DNA of 20,512 nt from Sulfurovum sp. GTDB lineage: Bacteria > Campylobacterota > Campylobacteria > Campylobacterales > Sulfurovaceae. The stretch lies in the NCBI GenBank assembly GCA_022729615.1, contig DZAQ01000013.1:1-20512 (forward strand), read 5' to 3'. The notes below the pieces were generated by a model. It ran no database searches, had not been told where the DNA came from, and saw only the letters and a list, made by a program, of their open reading frames with translations. A program made the position numbers and the translations under genes. Below are positions 1 to 6,973 of this stretch, piece after piece; within the stretch, counting starts at the first letter, position 1; every line of letters starts with the position of its first letter.

Positions 1-1163
1 TTCACCCAGATCGTTCCGTTCGCGAACTCATCTTCGCCGATTATGGCGGCTATCTTCGCTCCTGCTTTGTCGGCGTTTTTGAGGTGGGCTTTGAGTCCTT
101 TTGGGAGATACTCGATAGTTACTTTTTGCTCTTGTCGCTTTTGTGCCGCAAGCAAGACGACCGTATCGATAGTTTCCGAGCTCATTGCACCAAGATAAAT
201 GCCCTCCCGTGTGGGTTCAGGCATCTGCACAAGTTCCATGATCCGTTCGATACCCAGCGCAAAACCCACCGCAGGAGTCGGTTTGCCGTCCAAAAACTCC
301 ACGAGTCTATCATAGCTCCCGCCTCCGGCGATAGCGCTTTGGCTTCCTATAGCGTCGCTTACAAACTCAAAGGCTGTTTTGGTGTAGTAGTCGAGTCCCC
401 GCACGAGGTTTGTATTGACTTGGTAGGCTATTTTGGCGCTATCGAGGAGCTGTGTGAGCTTCTCGAAATCGCTCTGACAACCGCTGCAAAGATGGTTTAT
501 GAGCTTTGGAGAGTCTGTTAGGAGTGATCGGCATTGTTCATTTTTGCAGTCAAGCACCCGGATAGGATTGGTGTCGATACGGCGGTTGCAGTCCTCGCAA
601 AGTTCTTCTTTGATGTTGGTCAGAAACCCGACCAATCCCTCGCGATAAGGAGGCATACACTCAGGACACCCTAGAGAGTTGATCTCTAGCCTGAAGCCTA
701 CTTTGAGTGCGTCGAAAATATCTTTTATCATCGTGATGACGGTAAAGTCTTCATAGACGGATGGCTCACCGAAACTCTCACAGCCAAACTGATGAAACTC
801 TCTCAGTCTCCCCTTTTGAGGTCTTTCGTAACGAAACATCGGTCCATGGTAATAAAATTTGTATTTGAGCGGCTGCCTGTCGAGTTTTGCCTGTACGAAA
901 GAGCGCACGACACTCGCTGTACCCTCCGGACGCATGCAGACATCATTGCCGCCTTTGTCCTCGAACTGGTACATCTCCTTGCCGACAATATCGCTGCTTT
1001 CGCCCACTGATCGCTTGAACAGCAGAGTCTCTTCAAGGATGGGAGTTTCGATATAGCCGTAGCCGTACTTTTTGCTGATAGCCGCAGCCGTAGCGATGAT
1101 ATACTCAAATCGTTCGCTCTCTTCAAATGCAAGGTCTTTCATACCGCGCAGGGCATTGATCAT
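1..1163 (-). CDS. hisS: Histidyl-tRNA synthetase (3' end beyond window)
   Basis: Class II aminoacyl-tRNA synthetase that charges tRNA-His in the cytoplasm. I translated it by hand from the complement: 387 codons are present and the frame stays open to the window edge, so only the last few tens of residues of a roughly 410-420 residue family protein are missing. Visible landmarks are motif 2 with FRYERPQ at about residues 110-116, the histidine-specific stretch LVRGLDYYTKTAFE at about 253-266, and motif 3 AVGFALGIERI at about 298-308. The mid-protein region carries several cysteines (CPEC near 166-169, CEDC near 189-192, C206/C211, CSGC near 226-229), which may bind a metal. The ATG overlaps the tmk stop in an ATGA, so it is translationally coupled as the last visible gene of ubiX-coaD-tmk-hisS. 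Identification is firm. Confidence 0.97.
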   Translation of the reverse strand, partial: MINALRGMKDLAFEESERFEYIIATAAAISKKYGYGYIETPILEETLLFKRSVGESSDIVGKEMYQFEDKGGNDVCMRPEGTASVVRSFVQAKLDRQPLKYKFYYHGPMFRYERPQKGRLREFHQFGCESFGEPSVYEDFTVITMIKDIFDALKVGFRLEINSLGCPECMPPYREGLVGFLTNIKEELCEDCNRRIDTNPIRVLDCKNEQCRSLLTDSPKLINHLCSGCQSDFEKLTQLLDSAKIAYQVNTNLVRGLDYYTKTAFEFVSDAIGSQSAIAGGGSYDRLVEFLDGKPTPAVGFALGIERIMELVQMPEPTREGIYLGAMSSETIDTVVLLAAQKRQEQKVTIEYLPKGLKAHLKNADKAGAKIAAIIGEDEFANGTIWV

Positions 1164-1741
1164 AGGGAGTTCCTTAGGTAGTGTGTGATGGTGGAGTGTA
1201 TCGCGGAGATATCATCGGTCGCATCTACGAAGAGATGCGGTATCCCCAGCCGAAGGATGCTCAGCCTCATATGCTCTTGAACCTCCAAAAGATACTCCAA
1301 TCCCCGCATCTCGATCGCATCCGGCTCTTTTTGACCCATTCGTCTTTGGAGTGTCTCGAGATCGGTCAAAAAGAGAATGATTTTTTCCGGAAAATCCCCT
1401 TGGAGCGCGAAGCGATTGAGCATCACCAGAGTATCAAAATCAAACTCCCCGCCGGCAAGCGCATACCCGATACCGGAGATGAAACCGCGGTCAGAGAGGA
1501 TGAGACGATCTTTGTTGGGCTTGATCACCTCATGGTAGTGTTCGGCACGGTCTGCTAGAAAAAGGAGCAGCTCACTGTTTTTGGAGGAGAGTCTATCGCC
1601 TAGGAGTATCTCTCTTGCTTTTTTGCCAAAGGGCGTGCCTCCAGGCTCTTTGGTGGTGATCACTTCAGGATGAAGCTCCTTGATGAGCTCTATCTGCGTG
1701 GTTTTGCCGCAGGTGTCTATCCCCTCGAAAAGTACAACCAT
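1160..1741 (-). CDS. tmk: Thymidylate kinase
   Basis: Phosphorylates dTMP to dTDP with ATP in the dTTP pathway. The 193 residues match the usual family length. The P-loop is FEGIDTCGKTTQ at residues 5-16. It is followed by EPGGT at 32-36 (substrate-binding region), LFLADRAEH at 60-68 and the DRG/DRx motif at 84-86 (LSDRGF). The second half of the P-loop (TCGKTT instead of the usual GSGKTT) is unorthodox, but as I recall C. jejuni Tmk is also divergent there. The gene starts 3 nt after the coaD stop and its TGA overlaps the hisS ATG, so the operon is very compact. Identification is firm. Confidence 0.96.
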   Translation of the reverse strand: MVVLFEGIDTCGKTTQIELIKELHPEVITTKEPGGTPFGKKAREILLGDRLSSKNSELLLFLADRAEHYHEVIKPNKDRLILSDRGFISGIGYALAGGEFDFDTLVMLNRFALQGDFPEKIILFLTDLETLQRRMGQKEPDAIEMRGLEYLLEVQEHMRLSILRLGIPHLFVDATDDISAIHSTITHYLRNSL

Positions 1742-1744
1742 ACT

Positions 1745-2248
1745 CTATCGGCCTCTCATCTCTTGGATCATTTTGTGAGCTACAGAGGGGACAAGGTGGT
1801 CGATTTTGCCTTGAAAATGCAAGATAGAACGCACCACCGATGAGCTGACAAAAGCATGCTCCAAGCTTGGCATGAGGTAGATCATCTCAAGCTCTTTTTT
1901 GAGCGAGGCATTGGCATATCCCATCTGAAGCTCATATTCAAAATCACTCACCGCGCGCAGTCCTCGGATGATAAAATCGGCATCCAGCTCATCAGAGAGA
2001 TGCACCAAAAGATTTTCAAACCCGACCACTCTGATCTTTGGCTGCTCTTTGGTGACAGCTTTGACCATCTCCACTCGCATTGCGTGATCGAACATCGGGT
2101 TTTTGGCGCTGCTTTGCGCTACAGCGATGATGATCTCGTCAAATATCTTGCAAGCGCGTTTGATGACATCCAAATGTCCATTGGTGATAGGGTCAAAAGT
2201 CCCTGGGTAGATAGCCCGCCTTATAGGTCTAGCGTCACTCAAATTCAT
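1745..2248 (-). CDS. coaD: Phosphopantetheine adenylyltransferase
   Basis: Transfers AMP from ATP to 4'-phosphopantetheine, the penultimate step of coenzyme A synthesis. With the start at 2248 the protein has 167 residues, close to the family norm of about 160. It shows the nucleotidyltransferase signature PGTFDPITNGH at about 15-25 (T/HxGH motif), RGLRAVSDFEYE at about 95-106 and SSSVVR at about 135-140 (the ISSTxVR-like ATP-binding motif). An in-frame ATG at 2272 would add eight residues buried in ubiX. I prefer 2248 because AAGGTGG lies at Shine-Dalgarno distance and the conserved fold begins just after it. It overlaps the end of ubiX by 14 nt. The other CoA gene of the window, coaBC, lies far away at the right end. 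Confidence 0.95.
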   Translation of the reverse strand: MNLSDARPIRRAIYPGTFDPITNGHLDVIKRACKIFDEIIIAVAQSSAKNPMFDHAMRVEMVKAVTKEQPKIRVVGFENLLVHLSDELDADFIIRGLRAVSDFEYELQMGYANASLKKELEMIYLMPSLEHAFVSSSVVRSILHFQGKIDHLVPSVAHKMIQEMRGR

Positions 2249-2777
2249 ATTCACCACCTTTCCATCGCTCATAGAGACTATTCTCTATGCCCAAAGCATC
2301 ATACCATTTGCCGATGATAAATCTCTCCATCATCTCCATATTTTGCGCATCAGCATAATACCCCACTACCGGAGGGGCTATGATGACACCAAGGCGTGAG
2401 AGCTTGAGCATATTTTCCAAAGCGATCGGGGAGAGTGGCATCTCCCGAGGCGCCAGAAGAAGTTTTTTGTGCTCTTTGATGGCGACTGCTGCTGTCCTTG
2501 TGGCTAGATTGTCCGCGATACCGCAGGCGACTTTGGCAAGCGTATTCATACTGCAAGGGATGATCGCCGTAGCATCCACACCAAAAGAACCGGACGCTAT
2601 CGATGCGGCAATATTGTCATTTTGGTGGAGTGTTACGCCGCCTCTCTCGAAGCTATCGACCCTTAGGGCATTATCGGAAACAACGATATGTGCCTCTATT
2701 GTTGCAGGCAGATAGTGCACAAACTTTTTACCGAGCTCCACACCGCTAGCTCCTGTAATTGCCACAACGAGTCTCAT
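2235..2777 (-). CDS. ubiX: Flavin prenyltransferase UbiX
   Basis: Makes prenylated FMN, the cofactor of UbiD-type decarboxylases. The 180 residues show the N-terminal Rossmann-like AITGASG at 6-12, the long conserved block from PCSMNTLAKVACG (74-86) into IADNLATR, and the REMPLS motif at 111-116. No ubiD partner is in the window. In Campylobacterota menaquinone is made by the futalosine route, where UbiX/UbiD-type enzymes have been implicated in a late decarboxylation, so that is a plausible role here (inference). It is the first gene of the operon, with a TATAAT box about 20 nt upstream of its ATG. CoaBC-type flavoproteins are distant relatives, but length and motifs fit UbiX. Confidence 0.94.
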   Translation of the reverse strand: MRLVVAITGASGVELGKKFVHYLPATIEAHIVVSDNALRVDSFERGGVTLHQNDNIAASIASGSFGVDATAIIPCSMNTLAKVACGIADNLATRTAAVAIKEHKKLLLAPREMPLSPIALENMLKLSRLGVIIAPPVVGYYADAQNMEMMERFIIGKWYDALGIENSLYERWKGGEYEFE

Positions 2778-2796
2778 ATATGCCTTTTTTGTTTGT

Positions 2797-2802
2797 ATTA
2801 TA
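2797..2802 (-). promoter_or_regulatory. -10 box for ubiX-coaD-tmk-hisS
   Basis: On the minus strand this reads TATAAT, 19 nt upstream of the ubiX ATG, which leaves room for a short leader with an AAAAAAGG ribosome-binding site. No convincing -35 hexamer is seen, which is normal for housekeeping promoters in Campylobacterota. Assignment is by motif and position only. Confidence 0.55.
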
Positions 2803-2818
2803 ACGAAGCTATCTTGAA

Positions 2819-2921
2819 CATTGCGAGCGAAGCGCCCATGTCACTGTTGTCTTTGCGAGGAGTGAAACGACGCGGCAATCTAAAATAGACGGAGACTGCC
2901 GCGCTTTGCTCGCAGTGACGG
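2819..2921. repeat. Dispersed repeat family A, inverted cluster
   Basis: The gap between divergent ubiX and the DUF89 gene holds three pieces of one repeat whose core elsewhere reads GATTGCCGCGCTTCGCTCGC or its complement. A partial copy lies at 2819-2834, a diverged copy at 2852-2881, and an opposite-orientation copy at 2893-2921. The last two face each other across 11 nt, so a transcript through them could fold into a long imperfect hairpin. The remainder of the gap (2922-3010) shows nothing recognisable. Related copies lie at 3898, 12619 and 20474. Confidence 0.75.
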
Positions 2922-3013
2922 CAGTGCGTTTTTCTCAAGCTTGATATGAGAATCCGTTATGCAAAGTCTCGATTTGGTATCAAGTATGGATGACGAAAAT
3001 TCTGTCATTGTGA

Positions 3014-3019
3014 TACAAT
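3014..3019 (+). promoter_or_regulatory. Possible -10 box for the DUF89 gene
   Basis: TACAAT preceded by GTGA lies 31 nt upstream of the GTG start of the DUF89 gene. The AGGAT ribosome-binding site at 3041 follows at a sensible distance. No clear -35 element. Position and motif are the only support. Confidence 0.4.
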
Positions 3020-3050
3020 AGCGCTTTCAAACCCTCCATTAGGATAATCC

Positions 3051-3878
3051 GTGACTATCAAACCCGATTGTATCACCTGCCTGCTCAACCAATCGCTCAA
3101 GGTTTCAAAGCTTCTCGATCTCGATGAAGCAACTGCCAAAAGAGTTCTTGATAGATCAGCCCAGTTGCTTGCAGCACATGACCTCTCCTATACACCTCCA
3201 CAAATCGCCAAAAAACTTTATGGGGCGATAGCGGAGATCACAGGCATCGACGATCCGATCGCCCTATCCAAAGAGCGCGCGACCCAAGAGGCGCTGAGTG
3301 TGGATACCTCATTTGTACACAATATCCATGATGCGCTCAAGCTTTCCGTCATCGGCAATGTGATCGATTTCGGCGCTCAAAATCAGTTTGATCTGCTTCA
3401 AACGATCCAAAAAGAGTTTTTGACACCCTTCGCCATCGATGATGCAACTCTCTTTTTTGAAGCTTTGCAGCAAGCCAAAGAGATGGTGGTGATCGGAGAC
3501 AATACAGGAGAGCATGTCTTCGACAAACTCCTCATCGAGATGATCAAAAAAGAGTATGATATCCAAATGCATTACTTCGTCAGAGGCACACCCATCATCA
3601 ATGATGTCACCCTCAAAGAGGGGGCGCTGCTCAGCCACTGTGCCGATATCGTCGATACGGGTGTGCAGACTCCCGGTTATGATCTAGCCGAGGCAAATAC
3701 TCACTCTAAGGAGATATTTGAGCGCGCAGATATCGTGCTCGCCAAAGGGATGGGCAATTTCGAGTCTCTCTATCTCCAAGCCGATCGCCCGATCTTCTAT
3801 CTCTTTATCGTCAAATGCAGTGTCGTCGCCGAAACCATCGGCAAGGGCGTCAAAGATATGATTTTCAAAAGAGCGTGA
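3051..3878 (+). CDS. DUF89 / ARMT1-like metal-dependent phosphatase
   Basis: Member of the DUF89 (PF01937) family. Characterised relatives are metal-dependent damage-control phosphatases acting on phosphometabolites; the substrate of this bacterial branch is not known to me. The 275-residue protein has an N-terminal CxxC (CITC, residues 7-10), the metal-site block GDNTGEHVFDKLLIE at about 149-163, a second conserved run RGTPIINDVT at about 178-187, and AKGMGNFESL at about 231-240 near D227, which are hallmark positions of the family. K255-C256 sits in the usual C-terminal strand. Translation starts at GTG, with AGGAT 5 nt upstream. It stands alone on its strand between minus-strand operons and is flanked on both sides by dispersed repeats. 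Family call is strong; reaction is unassigned. Confidence 0.88.
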   Translation: MTIKPDCITCLLNQSLKVSKLLDLDEATAKRVLDRSAQLLAAHDLSYTPPQIAKKLYGAIAEITGIDDPIALSKERATQEALSVDTSFVHNIHDALKLSVIGNVIDFGAQNQFDLLQTIQKEFLTPFAIDDATLFFEALQQAKEMVVIGDNTGEHVFDKLLIEMIKKEYDIQMHYFVRGTPIINDVTLKEGALLSHCADIVDTGVQTPGYDLAEANTHSKEIFERADIVLAKGMGNFESLYLQADRPIFYLFIVKCSVVAETIGKGVKDMIFKRA

Positions 3879-3897
3879 CGCAGTACCCTATCGGCTT

Positions 3898-3928
3898 GAG
3901 ATTGCCGCGCTTCGCTCGCAATGACAGG
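3898..3928 (+). repeat. Dispersed repeat family A, clean copy
   Basis: A clean copy of the GATTGCCGCGCTTCGCTCGC core followed by AATGACAGG, starting 20 nt after the DUF89 stop. The GCGCTTCGC core is self-complementary. Its exact complement appears at 20474-20500. Confidence 0.8.
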
Positions 3929-3989
3929 AGCTCCCATCACTGCCTACGCGGCTTCACTTCACAAAGACCGCTTCGGTTCCAAAGCTACA

Positions 3990-4009
3990 AACGATAAGCA
4001 GTTATCGTT
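3990..4009. repeat. Perfect 8-bp inverted repeat
   Basis: AACGATAA and TTATCGTT flank a 4-nt GCAG loop in the gap between convergent DUF89 and dusB. No T-tract follows on either strand, so it is not a standard intrinsic terminator. A smaller hairpin, ACCG-CTT-CGGT, sits just upstream at 3967-3977. Function unknown. Confidence 0.6.
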
Positions 4010-4025
4010 CGCTAAACGCTTTTCA

Positions 4026-4086
4026 CCTCGTGCTTGACACGGGGATCCATTTATCTCAGTGGATTCCTGCCTCCGCAGGAATGACA
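4026..4086 (-). repeat. Dispersed repeat family B, copy 1
   Basis: A 61-nt element with two internal hairpins: CGTG-CTTGA-CACG near 4029-4041, and an 8-bp perfect stem ATTCCTGC / GCAGGAAT at 4063-4082 around a CTCC loop. Read on the minus strand it aligns end to end with the element at 12649-12712. The 25 nt at 4026-4050 are identical to 12688-12712 in inverted orientation. It lies 22 nt beyond the dusB stop and might help end or stabilise that transcript, but there is no T-tract. Confidence 0.8.
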
Positions 4087-4108
4087 AAATCATGTTACCA
4101 AGAAGAGC

Positions 4109-5059
4109 TTACTCACTCATAAGCGGCTGCGAAAAGAATTGCCAGATGACTTCTCGCATCTCGTCGGGCAGGGTGATGCGATTGACTCTATCTCGGAAGA
4201 TCGAAGCGCCTTGATAGCCGACTTTGGAGTAGGTGTGGAGATGTTTTCGAAACAAAATCACCCCATACTCGCCATAATGAGCGACCATTTGATCGAAATG
4301 CTCCAGCACGACGGCTTTGATGAGAGTGCTCTCGACACGCTCGATCCCCTCTCTCATCTGATGAAATATCCAAGGGCGCCCCACAGCGGCTCTGCCTACC
4401 ATGATACCGTCTGCGCCGGTCTGCTCCAAGACCCATTTTGCTTTTTGGGGTGAGTCGATATCCCCGTTGGCGATCACGGGGATATGGAGCGACTCTTTGA
4501 TCTGCCTGATCGCATCATAATCCACCGGCGCTTTGAATCTGCCTGATCTCGTGCGGCCGTGAACCGCGATGAAATCAGCGCCGCTCTCCTGGCAAATCCT
4601 AGCGATCTCCAAATGGTTTTTGGACTCAAATCCAAGTCTGATCTTGACGGAAGTGTAGGGCTTGTTGGAGTATTTTTTGATCGTTTCGACAGCTCTTCCC
4701 ATCTTGGGCAGATCAGTCAAAAGGGAGCTTCCTGAGAGATTGTTGACGATCTTGGGGACAGGACAGCCGCAATTGAGATCTATCGCGCTGATGCCCTCTT
4801 GTTCATTGATAAGTTCAACGGCCCGGCGGATGACCTCTGTATCTGAGCCGGCTATCTGGATAGAATAGGGCTCTTCAAGAGGGCTTTTGGCAAGCATTTT
4901 GAGTGTCTTTTCGCTTCCATACGCCAAGGCATTGGAGCTGAGCATTTCACTGACCGTCAGATCGACGCCAAACTTCTTGACAACACTGCGGAAGGGAAGG
5001 TCTGTATAGCCCGCCAGAGGAGCTAAAACATACAGAGGGGCAGAGAAGTCAATTTTCAT
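4109..5059 (-). CDS. dusB: tRNA-dihydrouridine synthase (DusB-like)
   Basis: FMN enzyme that reduces specific uridines in tRNA to dihydrouridine. In 316 residues it carries the flavin-binding LAPLAGYTD at 12-20, QIAGSD at 68-73, the active-site run DLNCGCPVPKI at 94-104 with the catalytic cysteine in GCP (C99), VHGRTR at 166-171 and IANGD at 196-200. The length and the NCGCPVPKI motif fit the DusB branch better than DusA; this sub-assignment is by eye. It starts 11 nt inside the preceding membrane-protein gene, so the two are probably translationally coupled. Last gene of the rlmH-dksA-membrane protein-dusB run, an order I recall from C. jejuni. Confidence 0.93.
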   Translation of the reverse strand: MKIDFSAPLYVLAPLAGYTDLPFRSVVKKFGVDLTVSEMLSSNALAYGSEKTLKMLAKSPLEEPYSIQIAGSDTEVIRRAVELINEQEGISAIDLNCGCPVPKIVNNLSGSSLLTDLPKMGRAVETIKKYSNKPYTSVKIRLGFESKNHLEIARICQESGADFIAVHGRTRSGRFKAPVDYDAIRQIKESLHIPVIANGDIDSPQKAKWVLEQTGADGIMVGRAAVGRPWIFHQMREGIERVESTLIKAVVLEHFDQMVAHYGEYGVILFRKHLHTYSKVGYQGASIFRDRVNRITLPDEMREVIWQFFSQPLMSE

Positions 5060-6089
5060 CGCAGACTGCGTAGGAACTTACCATGCTTTCAATATTATAT
5101 TTGTGATTTGATTTTTTGATCATAAAGAGCGCTCTGAAACGCACAAACTCATTCACGCTGAAATCATTCAAAAACTCTTCTATCGCATCGAGCATTTCAT
5201 ATTCAAAAAGCAAGTAGAGATAGGCTTGATTGGCATCTTCGTCAATTTTGCGAAACCCTTTGAACATTTCGAGATTGGAATCGGGAGTGAACTTCTGGAG
5301 GCAGACTTTGGCAAGATGCATATACTCCCTGCATCGAAACGGCAACTCGGTAACGAAAGTTTTGATCATCTCCTCATTCATGCCGATATCCTCTTTGCTC
5401 GCAGCAGCTCTCTCCAAAAGCACAAAGAAATTCTCCACATCAAAGAGTTTGGCATATTTCTTCGCCTTAAAGAAGGTTTCGTTTTGGGCAAAAATCTCCA
5501 ATGCCTTGGCGATGGTCTCTTTGTTGTAAGCAGCGGTTGACTGAAGTACCTCTTCGACAAACTTTGGATCTGCACTCAGGCGATTGATATTATTTTTTAT
5601 CAGGATGGGGTTCTCTTTTGAGAGTTTATTTGCTAACTTTTTCTCTTTGAGATTGACATATTCACCCCGATTGACATCTTGGATCAGCCCGATAACTGAT
5701 CTGAATTTGTCCGAAATGCCATCCGCATTTCCGGCAACATCGATCGTGGAATTTGCGAGAAGTTTGGCGCCGTCTCCTATCTGCTTGATAGAATATTTGT
5801 GCTCTTTGGGTTCTTTCAGAAGGGACCAATACAGAGCATCCTGAAATGTCGCGGCATCCTTTTCCCATCTTTTTCTGGCAAAGAAATTGACGGTACCGTA
5901 GTATGCCATGTGCAATACAGAAAATATCATCAACAATAGTACCGGTAAGGTAACCCAGACAAATACCGGCAGATTGAGACTGATCCCCAATAAACTATGT
6001 GAGTAATCTCCGAGTTGAAGCGTATAGACAAACGCACCCACCAAAGCCGTAAAAATCATCGCAAAAATGAGATAGAGACCGATTCTCAT
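5049..6089 (-). CDS. Two-TM protein with long helical C-terminal region, function unknown
   Basis: I do not recognise a named family. The 346 residues begin with two hydrophobic segments (about 5-24 and 40-64) joined by a short polar loop, then a cytosol-type, Lys/Glu/Phe-rich, predicted all-helical region of about 280 residues with no cysteine motif, P-loop or other catalytic signature. The second hydrophobic segment, NLPVFVWVTLPVLLLMIFSV, resembles the N-terminal pair of LapA-type proteins (DUF1049) of LPS assembly; that is a weak, by-eye similarity. It lies directly upstream of dusB (11-nt overlap) and starts 6 nt after the dksA-like gene. As I recall, C. jejuni has a membrane protein at the same place, so it looks like a lineage-conserved gene. 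The start ATG at 6089 is the only sensible one because the first TM begins at once. Confidence 0.85.
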   Translation of the reverse strand: MRIGLYLIFAMIFTALVGAFVYTLQLGDYSHSLLGISLNLPVFVWVTLPVLLLMIFSVLHMAYYGTVNFFARKRWEKDAATFQDALYWSLLKEPKEHKYSIKQIGDGAKLLANSTIDVAGNADGISDKFRSVIGLIQDVNRGEYVNLKEKKLANKLSKENPILIKNNINRLSADPKFVEEVLQSTAAYNKETIAKALEIFAQNETFFKAKKYAKLFDVENFFVLLERAAASKEDIGMNEEMIKTFVTELPFRCREYMHLAKVCLQKFTPDSNLEMFKGFRKIDEDANQAYLYLLFEYEMLDAIEEFLNDFSVNEFVRFRALFMIKKSNHKYNIESMVSSYAVCDEN

Positions 6090-6095
6090 GGAAAA

Positions 6096-6455
6096 TTATC
6101 CTTTATGACCTTTTTCATTTATCTCTCGACAAACAATACAAAAACGAGCGAAATTCTTCACTCTCAATCTCGCAAGACTGATAGGCTCTTCGCACATTTC
6201 ACAGATTCCGTAAATACCTTTTTTGATTTTATCCAATGCAAGTTCAATTTCTGCTAATTCTTTGCGCTGTTGCTGCAAAATAGCGCTATCGACGGCAGTT
6301 TCAGCCGAAGCGGCAGCATAATCACCCTCGTCTTTGAGCTCAAGGTCTCTGATATCATTGAGTTCGAGTACCGTTCCGTTAAGATTTTTCTCTATCTGAA
6401 GCTTTCTCTCCTGGAGTTGAATTTTGAAGTTCTCTATCTCTGATTTGCTAAGCAT
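6096..6455 (-). CDS. dksA: DksA/TraR-family zinc-finger transcription factor
   Basis: Small RNA polymerase-binding regulator of the DksA type, expected to work in the secondary channel with ppGpp. The 119-residue form starting at ATG 6455 has a long helical hairpin, then a four-cysteine zinc finger: C85-x2-C88-x17-C106-x2-C109. At the predicted coiled-coil tip it keeps DEGDYA at 42-47, which fits the DxxDxA motif that DksA uses on RNA polymerase, so it is more than a generic TraR-like finger. A TTG at 6470 could add five residues; neither start has a strong ribosome-binding site. It lies 20 nt after rlmH and 6 nt before the two-TM protein gene. E. coli DksA is about 30 residues longer. Confidence 0.9.
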   Translation of the reverse strand: MLSKSEIENFKIQLQERKLQIEKNLNGTVLELNDIRDLELKDEGDYAAASAETAVDSAILQQQRKELAEIELALDKIKKGIYGICEMCEEPISLARLRVKNFARFCIVCREINEKGHKG

Positions 6456-6475
6456 TTTCTCGTCTTTCAAGGGTT

Positions 6476-6937
6476 TTATTTATGGTAGGGGTGGTTGTGA
6501 TTGATCGCCAAACCTCTAAAGATTTGCTCCATCAGCACCACCTTCACCAATTTATGTGAAAGCGTAATTTTACCAAATGATATTGAATTATTACATTGCG
6601 ATAAAAAATTCTCTTCAAGTCCGAATGCACCGCCTATATAGAAGTTTACCACTCCTCTATCCTTAAGAAGATTTGCAAATTCAAAACTATCAACCTCTTT
6701 TGAGGATGGATCCAATGCGATATTATGACCACTTGATAAATATTTTTCAAATGCTTTGGTATAGCTTGATTGTGCAGCGCCCGGTGAGATATCTTGTGCT
6801 TTTGCGATCTCTTTGTCGAAGAGTTCAATGATTTGAATATCCGCAAAAGAGTTTGCCAGTTTTTTGTAATGCTCGATCAGCGGGGCATAGAGTGCATCTT
6901 TCCCTTTTTTGTCTATGATGATTATGTTGATTTTCAA
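6476..6937 (-). CDS. rlmH: 23S rRNA pseudouridine-1915 N3-methyltransferase
   Basis: SPOUT-class methyltransferase that modifies m3-pseudouridine 1915 in helix 69 of 23S rRNA. From the TTG at 6937 it is 153 residues, matching the family norm of about 155. The C-terminal knot region is clear: FYIGGAFGLEE followed by a long block ending in KLVKVVLMEQIFRGL and then the terminal NHNHPYHK, the usual PYH ending. There is no ATG near the true N-terminus; upstream ATGs would add 40 or more unrelated residues. TTG is preceded by GAGGA at a proper distance, and the protein then begins MKINIIIID as relatives do. First gene of the rlmH-dksA-membrane protein-dusB run. Confidence 0.93.
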   Translation of the reverse strand: MKINIIIIDKKGKDALYAPLIEHYKKLANSFADIQIIELFDKEIAKAQDISPGAAQSSYTKAFEKYLSSGHNIALDPSSKEVDSFEFANLLKDRGVVNFYIGGAFGLEENFLSQCNNSISFGKITLSHKLVKVVLMEQIFRGLAINHNHPYHK

Positions 6938-6967
6938 TAGCCAATCCTCGCATTCTTTAATCAATAA

Positions 6968-6973
6968 AGTATA
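6968..6973 (-). promoter_or_regulatory. Possible -10 box for rlmH operon
   Basis: Minus-strand TATACT, 30 nt upstream of the TTG start of rlmH. It overlaps a plus-strand TATAAT at 6970-6975, so the two strands would have face-to-face promoters that cannot be occupied at the same time. No strong -35. Confidence 0.4.

Noticed and set aside
84..521. 145-codon plus-strand frame at the left end
   Set aside because: It is antisense to hisS, whose frame is open on the minus strand across the whole interval with all class II motifs intact.
803..1132. 109-codon minus-strand frame overlapping hisS
   Set aside because: Out-of-frame read of hisS itself; Ser/Arg-rich with no conserved motif.
4063..4082. 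Perfect hairpin after dusB as an intrinsic terminator
   Set aside because: No T-tract follows on either strand and the hairpin belongs to a dispersed repeat with a second copy elsewhere, so it is reported as a repeat instead.
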